Below the pieces are notes generated by a model, which saw only the letters and a list, made by a program, of their open reading frames with translations, was not told the DNA's origin and searched no databases. Shown here in pieces: positions 6,663-13,153 of a DNA stretch of 18,720 nt; position 1 is the first letter of the stretch, and every line of letters begins with the position of its first letter. This DNA comes from Euryarchaeota archaeon UBA175 (GTDB lineage: Archaea > Thermoplasmatota > Poseidoniia > Poseidoniales > Thalassarchaeaceae): NCBI GenBank assembly GCA_002497895.1, contig DAFD01000004.1:1-18720 (forward strand). The letters run 5' to 3'. Both the position numbers and the translations under genes were made by a program.

Positions 6663-7139
6663 ATGGAGGAATCGTTCACGGGGATAATCGATGTCGGTTC
6701 GAAGCCTGTCGTTTCCCGCGAAGCTGTCGCAACGGGACTGCTTCGTCTCTCACCTGAAAGTCTGGATGTAGTAGCGAATGGCCGCTCGGTCAAAGGAGAT
6801 GTTCGGGAGGCCTCCACTATCGCAGCGATTCAGGCTGTGAAAGAGACGCCACGTATGCTCCCTCACTGCCATCCAATCCCTATCGAGGGCTGCACAATAG
6901 ATTGGGCGGTCGAACAAGATGCAGAGGGCGGTGTCGGAGGAGGTGCTTTGCGTTGCACGGTCACCGTTCGAACGCACTGGACAACCGGCGTGGAAATGGA
7001 GGCACTTTGTGGAGTAAACGCAGGGCTGCTCTGTGCTTGGGATATGCTAAAATCAATCGAGAAGGACTCTGAGGGGCAGTATCCGAGCGCGCAAATCGAT
7101 GGGGTTCGCGTAATTCGTAAGAGCAAAGGTTCCGCTTAA
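6663..7139 (+). CDS. moaC: Cyclic pyranopterin monophosphate synthase MoaC
   Basis: MoaC converts the 3',8-cyclo-GTP product of MoaA into cyclic pyranopterin monophosphate, an early step of molybdenum cofactor synthesis. The 158-residue length is normal. Visible signatures are IDVGSKPVVSREAVATG (9-25), KGDV (44-47), HCHP (68-71), TGVEMEAL (108-115) and WDMLK (126-130), which carry the expected active-site lysines, histidine, glutamate and aspartate. The ATG at 6663 follows GGCAGAGGG. It diverges from the ferredoxin gene across a 93-base gap and is followed by glpX on the same strand. Confidence 0.95.
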   Translation: MEESFTGIIDVGSKPVVSREAVATGLLRLSPESLDVVANGRSVKGDVREASTIAAIQAVKETPRMLPHCHPIPIEGCTIDWAVEQDAEGGVGGGALRCTVTVRTHWTTGVEMEALCGVNAGLLCAWDMLKSIEKDSEGQYPSAQIDGVRVIRKSKGSA

Positions 7140-7206
7140 TTTTCGGTCGCTGAGTCGAGCCTTGTCGACCCGTATGATTGAATGCCGAACGCTATTCGCA
7201 GCGGTC

Positions 7207-8160
7207 ATGGCGACCATCGATTTGGAGAGTCATTTCCTCGATGCGACTGAGTCTGCTGCGATTGCTGCTTCGGCTTGGAGAGGCAAGGGAGATGGAAAGG
7301 CCGCTGACGGTGCCGCGGTAGAAGCGATGCGCGCTGTGTTCGATGGCGTGCCTTTCGATGGGCGCGTAGCAATTGGTGAAGGGGAGCGCGACGACGCACC
7401 TATGCTTTGGATCGGCGAACCACTGGGTTCGATGCAAGGTGATCCGAATGCCCCATCGATCGACATTGCAGTTGACCCGCTCGAATGTACCAATCATGTT
7501 GCCAAGGATTTGCCGAATGCGATGGCGGTTCTCGCCGCAGCCCCACGCGGGACTCTGCTTCACGCACCGGATTGTTACATGGACAAAATCTCAGGACCAG
7601 CTGAGTTGGATGGTGTGATCAGCCTCGACGCCTCAACCTCATACAATGTCGAGGCTGCGGCCTCGGCCCTTGGGAAGAAAGAGTCTGAACTCAATATCGT
7701 CGTAATGGATAGACCGAGGCATGAGAAGCTGATTTCAGAACTTCGAGCACATGACGTAAATGTCGTACTGATAGGCGACGGCGACGTCTCGGCTGCGCTC
7801 AACGCGGCCGACCCAAACTCAGAGATTGACATGCTAATGGGAATTGGCGCAGCACCAGAAGGCGTCATCACAGCCACTGCACTTCGCGGTCTCGGCGCCC
7901 CATTCGAGGGTCGACTCGTGTTCAAGGACGAGGGTCATCGAGAGCGCGCAGAGAATATGATTGATGGTGATATTGAGAGGCTCTGGGATAGAGATCAACT
8001 CTGTGCTAGCGATGATGCTGTATTCATCGGGACTGGAGTTTGTCCAGGCCGAACCTTCGGTGTAGAGACTCTTTCGGACGGACGTTACTCGGTTCAGTCC
8101 GAGGTTATCGACGTGGCGAGTGGGGGCCACAGATTCGTCGATAATATCCGTTCAGCCTGA
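7207..8160 (+). CDS. glpX: Class II fructose-1,6-bisphosphatase (GlpX family)
   Basis: A 317-residue enzyme that removes the 1-phosphate of fructose-1,6-bisphosphate, a committed gluconeogenic step. GlpX signatures are ASAWRGKGDGKAADGAAVEAM (21-41), GEGERDDAPML (57-67), DIAVDPLECTN (86-96) and TGVCPG near the C-terminus. The family normally has glycine in the DPxEGT phosphate/metal loop; here it is cysteine (C94), an unusual substitution. I choose the ATG at 7207 because homology begins there. In-frame ATG (7174) and TTG (7162) starts would add 11 or 15 residues that do not look like GlpX. No start has a clear ribosome site. The aldolase gene follows after 69 bases on the same strand, so both probably serve sugar synthesis together. 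Confidence 0.93.
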   Translation: MATIDLESHFLDATESAAIAASAWRGKGDGKAADGAAVEAMRAVFDGVPFDGRVAIGEGERDDAPMLWIGEPLGSMQGDPNAPSIDIAVDPLECTNHVAKDLPNAMAVLAAAPRGTLLHAPDCYMDKISGPAELDGVISLDASTSYNVEAAASALGKKESELNIVVMDRPRHEKLISELRAHDVNVVLIGDGDVSAALNAADPNSEIDMLMGIGAAPEGVITATALRGLGAPFEGRLVFKDEGHRERAENMIDGDIERLWDRDQLCASDDAVFIGTGVCPGRTFGVETLSDGRYSVQSEVIDVASGGHRFVDNIRSA

Positions 8161-8229
8161 ATCTGAATCCATAATTCGTGGGCAAAGGTTTCATCTCTCA
8201 AACCCACCACGTCGAGTCGAGGTTCGTTC

Positions 8230-9240
8230 ATGGACACCGAATTACTTGAGAAAACAGCGCGAGAACTTGTTGCACCTGGACGAGGAATCCTCGCCGCCGA
8301 TGAGAGCAATGGAACGATGTCTAACCGCCTTGCAGCTGTCGGCGTCGAACCATCTCCAGAGGCTCGTAGATCTTACCGTTCCAACATCTTCGCAACCTCT
8401 GACTACCAATCGGCAATTAGTGGTGTAATTCTCTTCGATGAGACAATCCGTCAGAAGATGAACGATGGAACTCCGATCCCAGAATATCTCGCTAGCCGTG
8501 GCGTTCACCCAGGAATCAAAGTAGATACTGGAGCCAAGGAATTAGCACACCACTCCGGCGAGAAAATCACAGAAGGTTTAGACGGACTTCGCGAGCGCTG
8601 TGCTGAATACTTCGCCATGGGAGCCCGCTTTGCAAAGTGGCGCGCAGTCATTCGAATTGGAGATGGGATGCCGAGTGATGCCAACCTCTCAACCAATGCT
8701 CATGCCCTCGCTCGCTACGCAGCGATTTGCCAAGAACAAGGCCTCGTTCCAATCATTGAGCCGGAGGTTTTGATGGATGGTGAGCACGATGCTCAGACTT
8801 GCTACGATGTTACTGCGAGAATTCTCGATGAGACATTCGCAGCTTGCGAAGTTCAGGGAGTGCACATTCCTGGGGCCTTACTGAAACCGAACATGATTCT
8901 ACCTGGAAAGTCCTGCTCTGACCAAGGTAGTCGAGAACAGGCGGCTCAGTTGACTGTGGATTGCCTGACTAACCACGTCCCGCACAACTTGCCTGGAATC
9001 GTCTTCCTTTCTGGCGGTCAGTCCGACGAGGACGCGACCGCCCATCTCAATCTGATGAATGGCATGGATGTTGAGCATCCATGGCAGCTTTCATACTCTT
9101 ACGGCCGAGCTTTGCTCGCTCACGCGTTACAGACTTGGGCAAGTGGTTCAAACGAAGATAGCCAAGGAGCTTTTGCTCACCGCGCTGCGATGAATAGCCT
9201 AGCTCGAACTGGAGCTTGGTCAGCCGAGCTTGAAAGCTGA
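8230..9240 (+). CDS. Class I fructose-bisphosphate aldolase (animal/plant/bacterial type)
   Basis: This 336-residue Schiff-base aldolase interconverts fructose-1,6-bisphosphate with dihydroxyacetone phosphate and glyceraldehyde-3-phosphate. It belongs to the aldolase family of animals, plants and some bacteria. Key residues are visible: D24 in GILAADES, K97 in GIKVDTG, K136 and R138 in FAKWR, E177/E179 in IEPE, and the Schiff-base lysine K219 in GALLKPNM. The start is the ATG at 8230, where the family homology begins; the ribosome site is weak (GAGGTTC). This is not the DhnA-type archaeal class I aldolase, nor the bifunctional archaeal aldolase/phosphatase. The presence of glpX directly upstream supports a bacterial-style two-enzyme gluconeogenic module, which suggests acquisition by transfer. 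Confidence 0.94.
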   Translation: MDTELLEKTARELVAPGRGILAADESNGTMSNRLAAVGVEPSPEARRSYRSNIFATSDYQSAISGVILFDETIRQKMNDGTPIPEYLASRGVHPGIKVDTGAKELAHHSGEKITEGLDGLRERCAEYFAMGARFAKWRAVIRIGDGMPSDANLSTNAHALARYAAICQEQGLVPIIEPEVLMDGEHDAQTCYDVTARILDETFAACEVQGVHIPGALLKPNMILPGKSCSDQGSREQAAQLTVDCLTNHVPHNLPGIVFLSGGQSDEDATAHLNLMNGMDVEHPWQLSYSYGRALLAHALQTWASGSNEDSQGAFAHRAAMNSLARTGAWSAELES

Positions 9241-9254
9241 ACAATGTTCCATCG

Positions 9255-9277
9255 CCTAGGGCGAATCGCACGCTAGG
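9255..9277. terminator. Nested hairpin between convergent aldolase and small helix-turn-helix genes
   Basis: CCTAG (9255-9259) pairs with CTAGG (9273-9277), and inside it GCG-AAT-CGC (9261-9269) forms a second stem. It lies in the 59-base gap between the two convergent stops, where a two-way terminator would be expected. No long T tract follows, so function is uncertain. Confidence 0.4.
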
Positions 9278-9299
9278 TGCATAATCGCTTGAAGCGTGA

Positions 9300-9554
9300 T
9301 CAGTTCTCGCCGTCGAGCACACCTGGTCGCAGAGTCCAGACACAGATTTCGTAGCGGCCGGAGAGTGCGCCGCCGCGCTTAGTTGTAGCAACCTTGAGTA
9401 TGTCTTTGTCCTTTGATAGGACGTTGCCCAATTGTTGCGGGGTGGTGCCGTGACGCATCGTCGAGTTGACGTGCTCGAGGATTTCGGTCGTGTTTGCCTC
9501 GCCCCTCTCGTTCAGGAATTTCTTAATCTTCTGTCGTAGTCTTGTTGTGCGCAT
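9300..9554 (-). CDS. Small winged-helix-like DNA-binding protein B
   Basis: An 84-residue basic protein. The ATG at 9554 is preceded by a strong ribosome site (GAAAGGAGAG, 9570-9561 on the minus strand), so I reject the longer frame to 9623. The helical start (LRQKIKKFLNERG, 6-18), the T-T-E-I-L-E-H-V helix (22-29), a second helix (QLGNVLSKDKDIL, 41-53) and a strand-rich end (KVATTKRGGALSGRYEICVW) look like a winged-helix domain. It resembles the upstream neighbour in layout: L-R-x2-I-x2-F/Y-L-x-E-R near the start, T-x-E-I, D-x2-I, T-x-[KR]-x-G and a terminal W. The two are therefore probably a tandem duplication. It starts 2 bases after that gene's stop. Target unknown. Confidence 0.78.
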   Translation of the reverse strand: MRTTRLRQKIKKFLNERGEANTTEILEHVNSTMRHGTTPQQLGNVLSKDKDILKVATTKRGGALSGRYEICVWTLRPGVLDGEN

Positions 9555-9556
9555 AT

Positions 9557-9835
9557 TTAGCTCTCCTTTCGTTGTTCGGACCGTTTCCTCTCGTGATGCT
9601 TGACCCAAGTGTTTGACGCCCATTCCGAGACTGGTGACTCGGAGCGCCTCATACCGCTCTTGCGAACAGTACCGATTCGGACAATCTGATCATCCGCTTC
9701 TAGGATGCTCGTGATGTCCACGGGGCTGTTCGTTGGGTCGATCTGGCTAGAGAGCCAGGTCGATATCTCGATGGTGTTTCGCGGCCGCTCAGAGAGGTAG
9801 TTTCGAATCAGTTCACGCAGGTTTTGCGAGTTCAT
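9557..9835 (-). CDS. Small winged-helix-like DNA-binding protein A
   Basis: A 92-residue basic protein. The ATG at 9835 has GGAGG about 14 bases upstream; the longer frame to 9874 starts with TTG and is less likely. N-L-R-E-L-I-R-N-Y-L-S-E-R (5-17), T-I-E-I-S-T-W-L (21-28) and DDQIVRIGTVRKSG (48-61) parallel the downstream 84-residue protein. The two are probably paralogs that could form a heterodimer. The C-terminal tail is rich in lysine, arginine and glutamate (HHERKRSEQRKES), as in nucleic-acid binders. It is the first gene of the minus-strand pair and diverges from the 874-residue gene across a shared regulatory gap. It may control that gap, but this is inference. Confidence 0.76.
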   Translation of the reverse strand: MNSQNLRELIRNYLSERPRNTIEISTWLSSQIDPTNSPVDITSILEADDQIVRIGTVRKSGMRRSESPVSEWASNTWVKHHERKRSEQRKES

Positions 9836-9905
9836 TTCCGTCTCATCCTCCGTCTCATTCCGGCCGCTTAACAAGTCCGTTACCGACAGGACGGCAGACG
9901 TTGAT

Positions 9906-10004
9906 ATAACAGTTCTGCACCTCTCAGGCTGTCTTAGTTACAAATAGTTGCATTAATCTCGCCTGATTTCACAATTCAACTCGGTGTGGAAATGAAACTG
10001 TTAT
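9906..10004. promoter_or_regulatory. Divergent control region with 9-bp inverted repeat pair
   Basis: ATAACAGTT (9906-9914) and its exact complement AACTGTTAT (9996-10004) lie 81 bases apart in the 259-base gap between the divergent helix-turn-helix genes. This spacing suits two operator half-sites bridged by a regulator, or matching elements of the two divergent promoters. Chance is possible, but the placement is suggestive. Confidence 0.45.
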
Positions 10005-10021
10005 GTTTTCCATAGGAAATG

Positions 10022-10040
10022 TGTAATGAAATGTAATGAA
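10022..10040 (+). repeat. Direct repeat TGTAATGAA, 10-base period, before TATA box
   Basis: TGTAATGAA occurs at 10022-10030 and again at 10032-10040, so both copies face the same side of the helix. They lie immediately upstream of the TATA-like element at 10043, where an activator or the BRE-binding factor TFB would contact DNA. Confidence 0.5.
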
Positions 10041-10042
10041 GT

Positions 10043-10093
10043 AGTATAATTTAATTAGGACATTCTAACTAATTGAATCAGGAGGGGGTGATT
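10043..10093 (+). promoter_or_regulatory. Archaeal promoter, operator-like inverted repeat and ribosome site of the 874-residue gene
   Basis: An A/T-rich TATA-like box (10043-10056) is followed about 25 bases later by a likely start of transcription near 10075-10080. AATTAG (10053-10058) and CTAATT (10069-10074) form an inverted repeat between the TATA box and the start point, a typical repressor position. AGGAGGGGGTGATT (10080-10093) is an unusually complete ribosome site that fixes the GTG start at 10095. Confidence 0.6.
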
Positions 10094-10094
10094 A

Positions 10095-12719
10095 GTGTCG
10101 GATGACTTGCAAATCGACGTTTCATCAGTTGATTCCGCTAATCTGAAACGGATTCGTAGCGCTCACCGTCGTCGACTTCTCGATCGGCTCACTGATGGTG
10201 GTGCGACAGTGAGTATACTCGCTCGCGATTCTGGATTACGAATTCCGCACGCTTCAGCAGAGCTAAGGAGAATGAGAAACGATGGACTGGTCTCCAGCGA
10301 CCAAGTAGCCGGAGCCCGAGGTGCTCGCCTGCACCTGACCCAATCTGGATGGGAGGCGATCCGTTCCGACGAGCTGGCTAGGGCGATGGAGGCTCTACCT
10401 CTACCCTCACCCTCGTACAGATGCTGCTTACTCGCACGAGATGGAGCCAACCTACTGTTCGGCCTTTTGGCTCCAATCGACTCTCCACTCATCCTGATTC
10501 CCGACCGCCCTGCTCGTGCACCAATTGGGGAAGGAGGCTCCACCGGAAGAGAAGGGGTCTCTTGGGCTTGGGCGGCCCTCAGGGAGAGATCTCCGCGTTG
10601 GTTCGATCTCAGAACGCTTGAGATGCTCCCAGAACCTCCTTCTAGCCATGATCCTGAGAGCATCTCGGCCTATGCCGGAGAGAATCACACACTCGGTATC
10701 GTCAGAGCCCGATTAGTCGATGCAGATAGGCCGGTAGCACTAGCTCCTGGAATCTGGTTTGAGGCACCTACCCAAAGACCTGACACCCCGCTACCGGAAG
10801 CCAGCCACCACCGTGGTAACTGGGTACTCGGCAATTGTCACGAACAATCTCCAGAAATCCGTCCGAAAGATCCAGTTTGTGCGGTTATGGAGGAGAGGCT
10901 ACCCCGCTCAATGCTGCTTCGGACAGCTAGAGCAAATGCCCTCGTCATCGCTGACCTTGGTGGCCTCGATGCAGGAGGTCACGAATATCCCATATCATGT
11001 CTCGATCACTGGATACAACGGGCTCATCCCCGGCTCATCCCTTCGGAACGCAAGCGTCGCCTCAACAGTCTGAGAGAACGCCTGACATCAACGAGACGTG
11101 TGCGCACGGAGGAGTCGACTTGGAGGAGATTTAGGAAAGATTGGGGTGAGTCAACTTTCTCGACGGAAGAGCGTGGATTACGAATGTTCGATACGCGCGG
11201 GCTTGGGGCGACTGCAGTAACTTCGCTAATTGAATGGGCGGTTGGTGAAGAGGAGAGGCCCCCGTTGGTTCTGGAGATTTCCGATGGACTACCCGACGAT
11301 GTTCTGACTGCTGTAATTTCACATCCATCACTTCGCCTCACACTCTCGCATTCTACACGTTCTTCTCTGGCTATATTCGATGAATTGACCGTCGACCCAC
11401 TCAGGCCTCTACCGTGGTTACGACTTCGAACCCGAGGTGGGAGAGACCTACCTGTTCGCCTCGTTGATCCAGTGCCGATGAGCCCAGAATCGATTGTCGA
11501 TAGTGAAGAGGCACCATCTCCTTGGGCTGTGCTAGGTCTGGAGGTTGGCGGCGCTGGCGCTGGTACCACTGCTGATGATTCTTCGATGATTGGTTCTGCA
11601 ATCGCTCAATTTCCAGAAGGGAATGAGGATTGGTCGAATATGATGGAGGCGAGCTATCCGGTTGCTGCTTGGATTGCTTCGCCACCGCGGACGCGATGGC
11701 ATCGATGGCAGCGATTGCGGTCACGGCTGGATACTGAGTGGATTGCTCTGCTCGATCTTGATTTCATTCCACTCGAGCGTTTGGCTGAAATTGCTGACGA
11801 GGCTCCAGTGAGTGTATTGGAGATGTTCGCTGAGAAATTGCGGGCGATGCTTCGAGATGACCCAGAGATTGCTCTGAGGACGAGGCCAGCGACCGATCCA
11901 TCACAGGCCACTGAAGGAGCTTCGTGGGTAGCGGCTCAATTGCTGAGCAATGCAGCGTGGTTGCCCGATGACATGCAGGATGACCTGATCCGTTGGGCTC
12001 TCGAGGCTTGGTTGGTGCATCCTCCTGCAGATTCGCTTGCTGCATTACAGGCAGTCGATTGGATTCACGGGGGTGAGAGTGCTGATGCGATTGGATACGC
12101 TCCTGTTCTGCAAGGTGTTTTGCGACGCTCGACCGGATTTGAGTTGGATCACGACCTCAAGATATGGTCACTACTGGTCGAGCGGATACGTGATGGTAAG
12201 AAATTGGATATCGAGGGAGTTGAGGCAATCGTGGAGAATCTCCCTCTCGATTGGTGGGCGCTACTCGCGCCGGAACTACTGACAAATCTGCTTGCGGAGG
12301 ATGGCTCGCTCGAATGGCTACTAGAGAATCCGATTCCATGGGCAGCGGCCGTGTTACGGCCGCAGGGCGAGGCGAGCAGTGCTCCGGGTTTACGAGATAG
12401 GGTGCATCCAGGATGCTCGCCGGATATTCGTAACACCCTCGCGCGACGCTTACGTGCGCGTTACGAGAGAGGAACTCTTCCAGAGGCAACGGCCCCTCTC
12501 CTCGACTTGCTTGATTCATTAGACCGAGCTATCGAAGGCGGCTCGCCAGCTACCGGCAGAACCCATCCACTCGTAGGATGGCTGGCCCAACCGATCGAGA
12601 AATGGCCACCGCTGAGCACAGAGATGGCGATGAGCGGTGAGCCACACATCAGCGAGAGGCTGATTCTGCGCAGTTCCGGTTGGCATCAAGACCTCTCACG
12701 TGATCACAGAACATTCTGA
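10095..12719 (+). CDS. Large 874-residue protein with N-terminal winged helix-turn-helix, function unknown
   Basis: Residues about 15-95 look like a MarR/ArsR-type winged helix-turn-helix. RRRLLDRLTDGGATVSIL is followed by a recognition-helix-like PHASAELRRMRNDGLV and a wing ending GARGARLHLTQSGWEAI. The remaining 780 residues match nothing I know. They hold a tryptophan- and proline-rich middle part and an acidic, helical C-terminal half that looks like irregular alpha repeats (for example DLIRWALEAWLVHPP and SLAALQAVDWIHGG). There is no signal peptide, membrane helix, Walker motif or metal-binding cysteine set. The GTG at 10095 is fixed by a very strong ribosome site. It is monocistronic, followed by T6, and divergent from two small probable winged-helix genes. 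A large transcription regulator or scaffold is the best guess. Confidence 0.88.
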   Translation: MSDDLQIDVSSVDSANLKRIRSAHRRRLLDRLTDGGATVSILARDSGLRIPHASAELRRMRNDGLVSSDQVAGARGARLHLTQSGWEAIRSDELARAMEALPLPSPSYRCCLLARDGANLLFGLLAPIDSPLILIPDRPARAPIGEGGSTGREGVSWAWAALRERSPRWFDLRTLEMLPEPPSSHDPESISAYAGENHTLGIVRARLVDADRPVALAPGIWFEAPTQRPDTPLPEASHHRGNWVLGNCHEQSPEIRPKDPVCAVMEERLPRSMLLRTARANALVIADLGGLDAGGHEYPISCLDHWIQRAHPRLIPSERKRRLNSLRERLTSTRRVRTEESTWRRFRKDWGESTFSTEERGLRMFDTRGLGATAVTSLIEWAVGEEERPPLVLEISDGLPDDVLTAVISHPSLRLTLSHSTRSSLAIFDELTVDPLRPLPWLRLRTRGGRDLPVRLVDPVPMSPESIVDSEEAPSPWAVLGLEVGGAGAGTTADDSSMIGSAIAQFPEGNEDWSNMMEASYPVAAWIASPPRTRWHRWQRLRSRLDTEWIALLDLDFIPLERLAEIADEAPVSVLEMFAEKLRAMLRDDPEIALRTRPATDPSQATEGASWVAAQLLSNAAWLPDDMQDDLIRWALEAWLVHPPADSLAALQAVDWIHGGESADAIGYAPVLQGVLRRSTGFELDHDLKIWSLLVERIRDGKKLDIEGVEAIVENLPLDWWALLAPELLTNLLAEDGSLEWLLENPIPWAAAVLRPQGEASSAPGLRDRVHPGCSPDIRNTLARRLRARYERGTLPEATAPLLDLLDSLDRAIEGGSPATGRTHPLVGWLAQPIEKWPPLSTEMAMSGEPHISERLILRSSGWHQDLSRDHRTF

Positions 12720-12751
12720 ACGAAACAATTGAAATAATGCCAATTTCGACG

Positions 12752-12757
12752 TTTTTT
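12752..12757 (+). terminator. Oligo-T terminator after the 874-residue gene
   Basis: A run of six T lies 33 bases after the stop at 12719. Short T runs on the coding strand are the usual archaeal intrinsic termination signal. It separates this gene from the structured RNA region that follows. Confidence 0.5.
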
Positions 12758-12786
12758 CTCGCTTCCCAACCACTCTCCCGCTATAC

Positions 12787-13113
12787 GAGGGGTTCATGAA
12801 GGGTCCACCGGACGAATCGACGCCCGACCGGCAACACCGTGCCGACGAAAGCCCCAGCCGGAGTTAGTAGGATGAACCACGGTACCACGGAACGGGATTT
12901 GCCGTATGTCGAAGACCGGAATGAGCCACTGCTGCGCTGTGACCTCCGGAGCAACACATACGGTCGGATTGTGATGGGTCCCCGGACGACTGCGACCGGA
13001 AGAGAGCGGAATGACTTACGGGACAACCACACGGTCCAACAGACGTCCCGGGGTGGGTCAGGTGCCTGAGCATTGCGATGAAGGTCACCGTTACGCCCCG
13101 GGGCACACCCCTT
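12787..13113 (+). ncRNA. Candidate large structured RNA, family unresolved
   Basis: This stretch has no convincing gene but dense base-pairing. The ends pair with each other: GAGGGGT (12787-12793) with ACCCCTT (13107-13113, last pair G-U), followed by TTTT (13112-13115) as a terminator. Internal stems include CGGCA/TGCCG (12829-12833 with 12840-12844), CCGTATGT/ACATACGG (12902-12909 with 12956-12963) enclosing CCGGA/TCCGG (12916-12920 with 12945-12949), CGGTCG/CGACCG (12961-12966 with 12993-12998) and CGGGAC/GTCCCG (13019-13024 with 13045-13050). Not all can form at once. The base composition is visibly richer in G and C than the flanking gap. The size of about 330 nt and the closed ends fit RNase P RNA or the signal-recognition-particle RNA. 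I could not find their hallmark boxes (GAGGAAAGTCC, or the GGAAGGAAGCAGC loop), so no name is given. The plus strand is preferred because of the terminal T run. Confidence 0.55.
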
Positions 13114-13153
13114 TTCCAAAGTCCTCAAGACTTCACACACTGGCTGGTTGACG

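Noticed and set aside
11024..11569. Minus-strand frame of 181 codons inside the 874-residue gene
   Set aside because: Serine/arginine-rich shadow translation without motifs. The plus-strand frame has a strong ribosome site and continuous protein-like composition.
12787..13113. Naming the structured RNA as RNase P RNA
   Set aside because: Short resemblances exist (GACGAAAGCCCC near 12844, CGGAGCAA near 12948, GAATGAC near 13009), but the conserved GAGGAAAGTCC block, the ACAGAA motif and a consistent P4 pairing could not be found.
12787..13113. Naming the structured RNA as signal-recognition-particle RNA
   Set aside because: No domain IV loop of the GGAAGGAAGCAGC kind and no TGTAA Alu-domain motif were seen.
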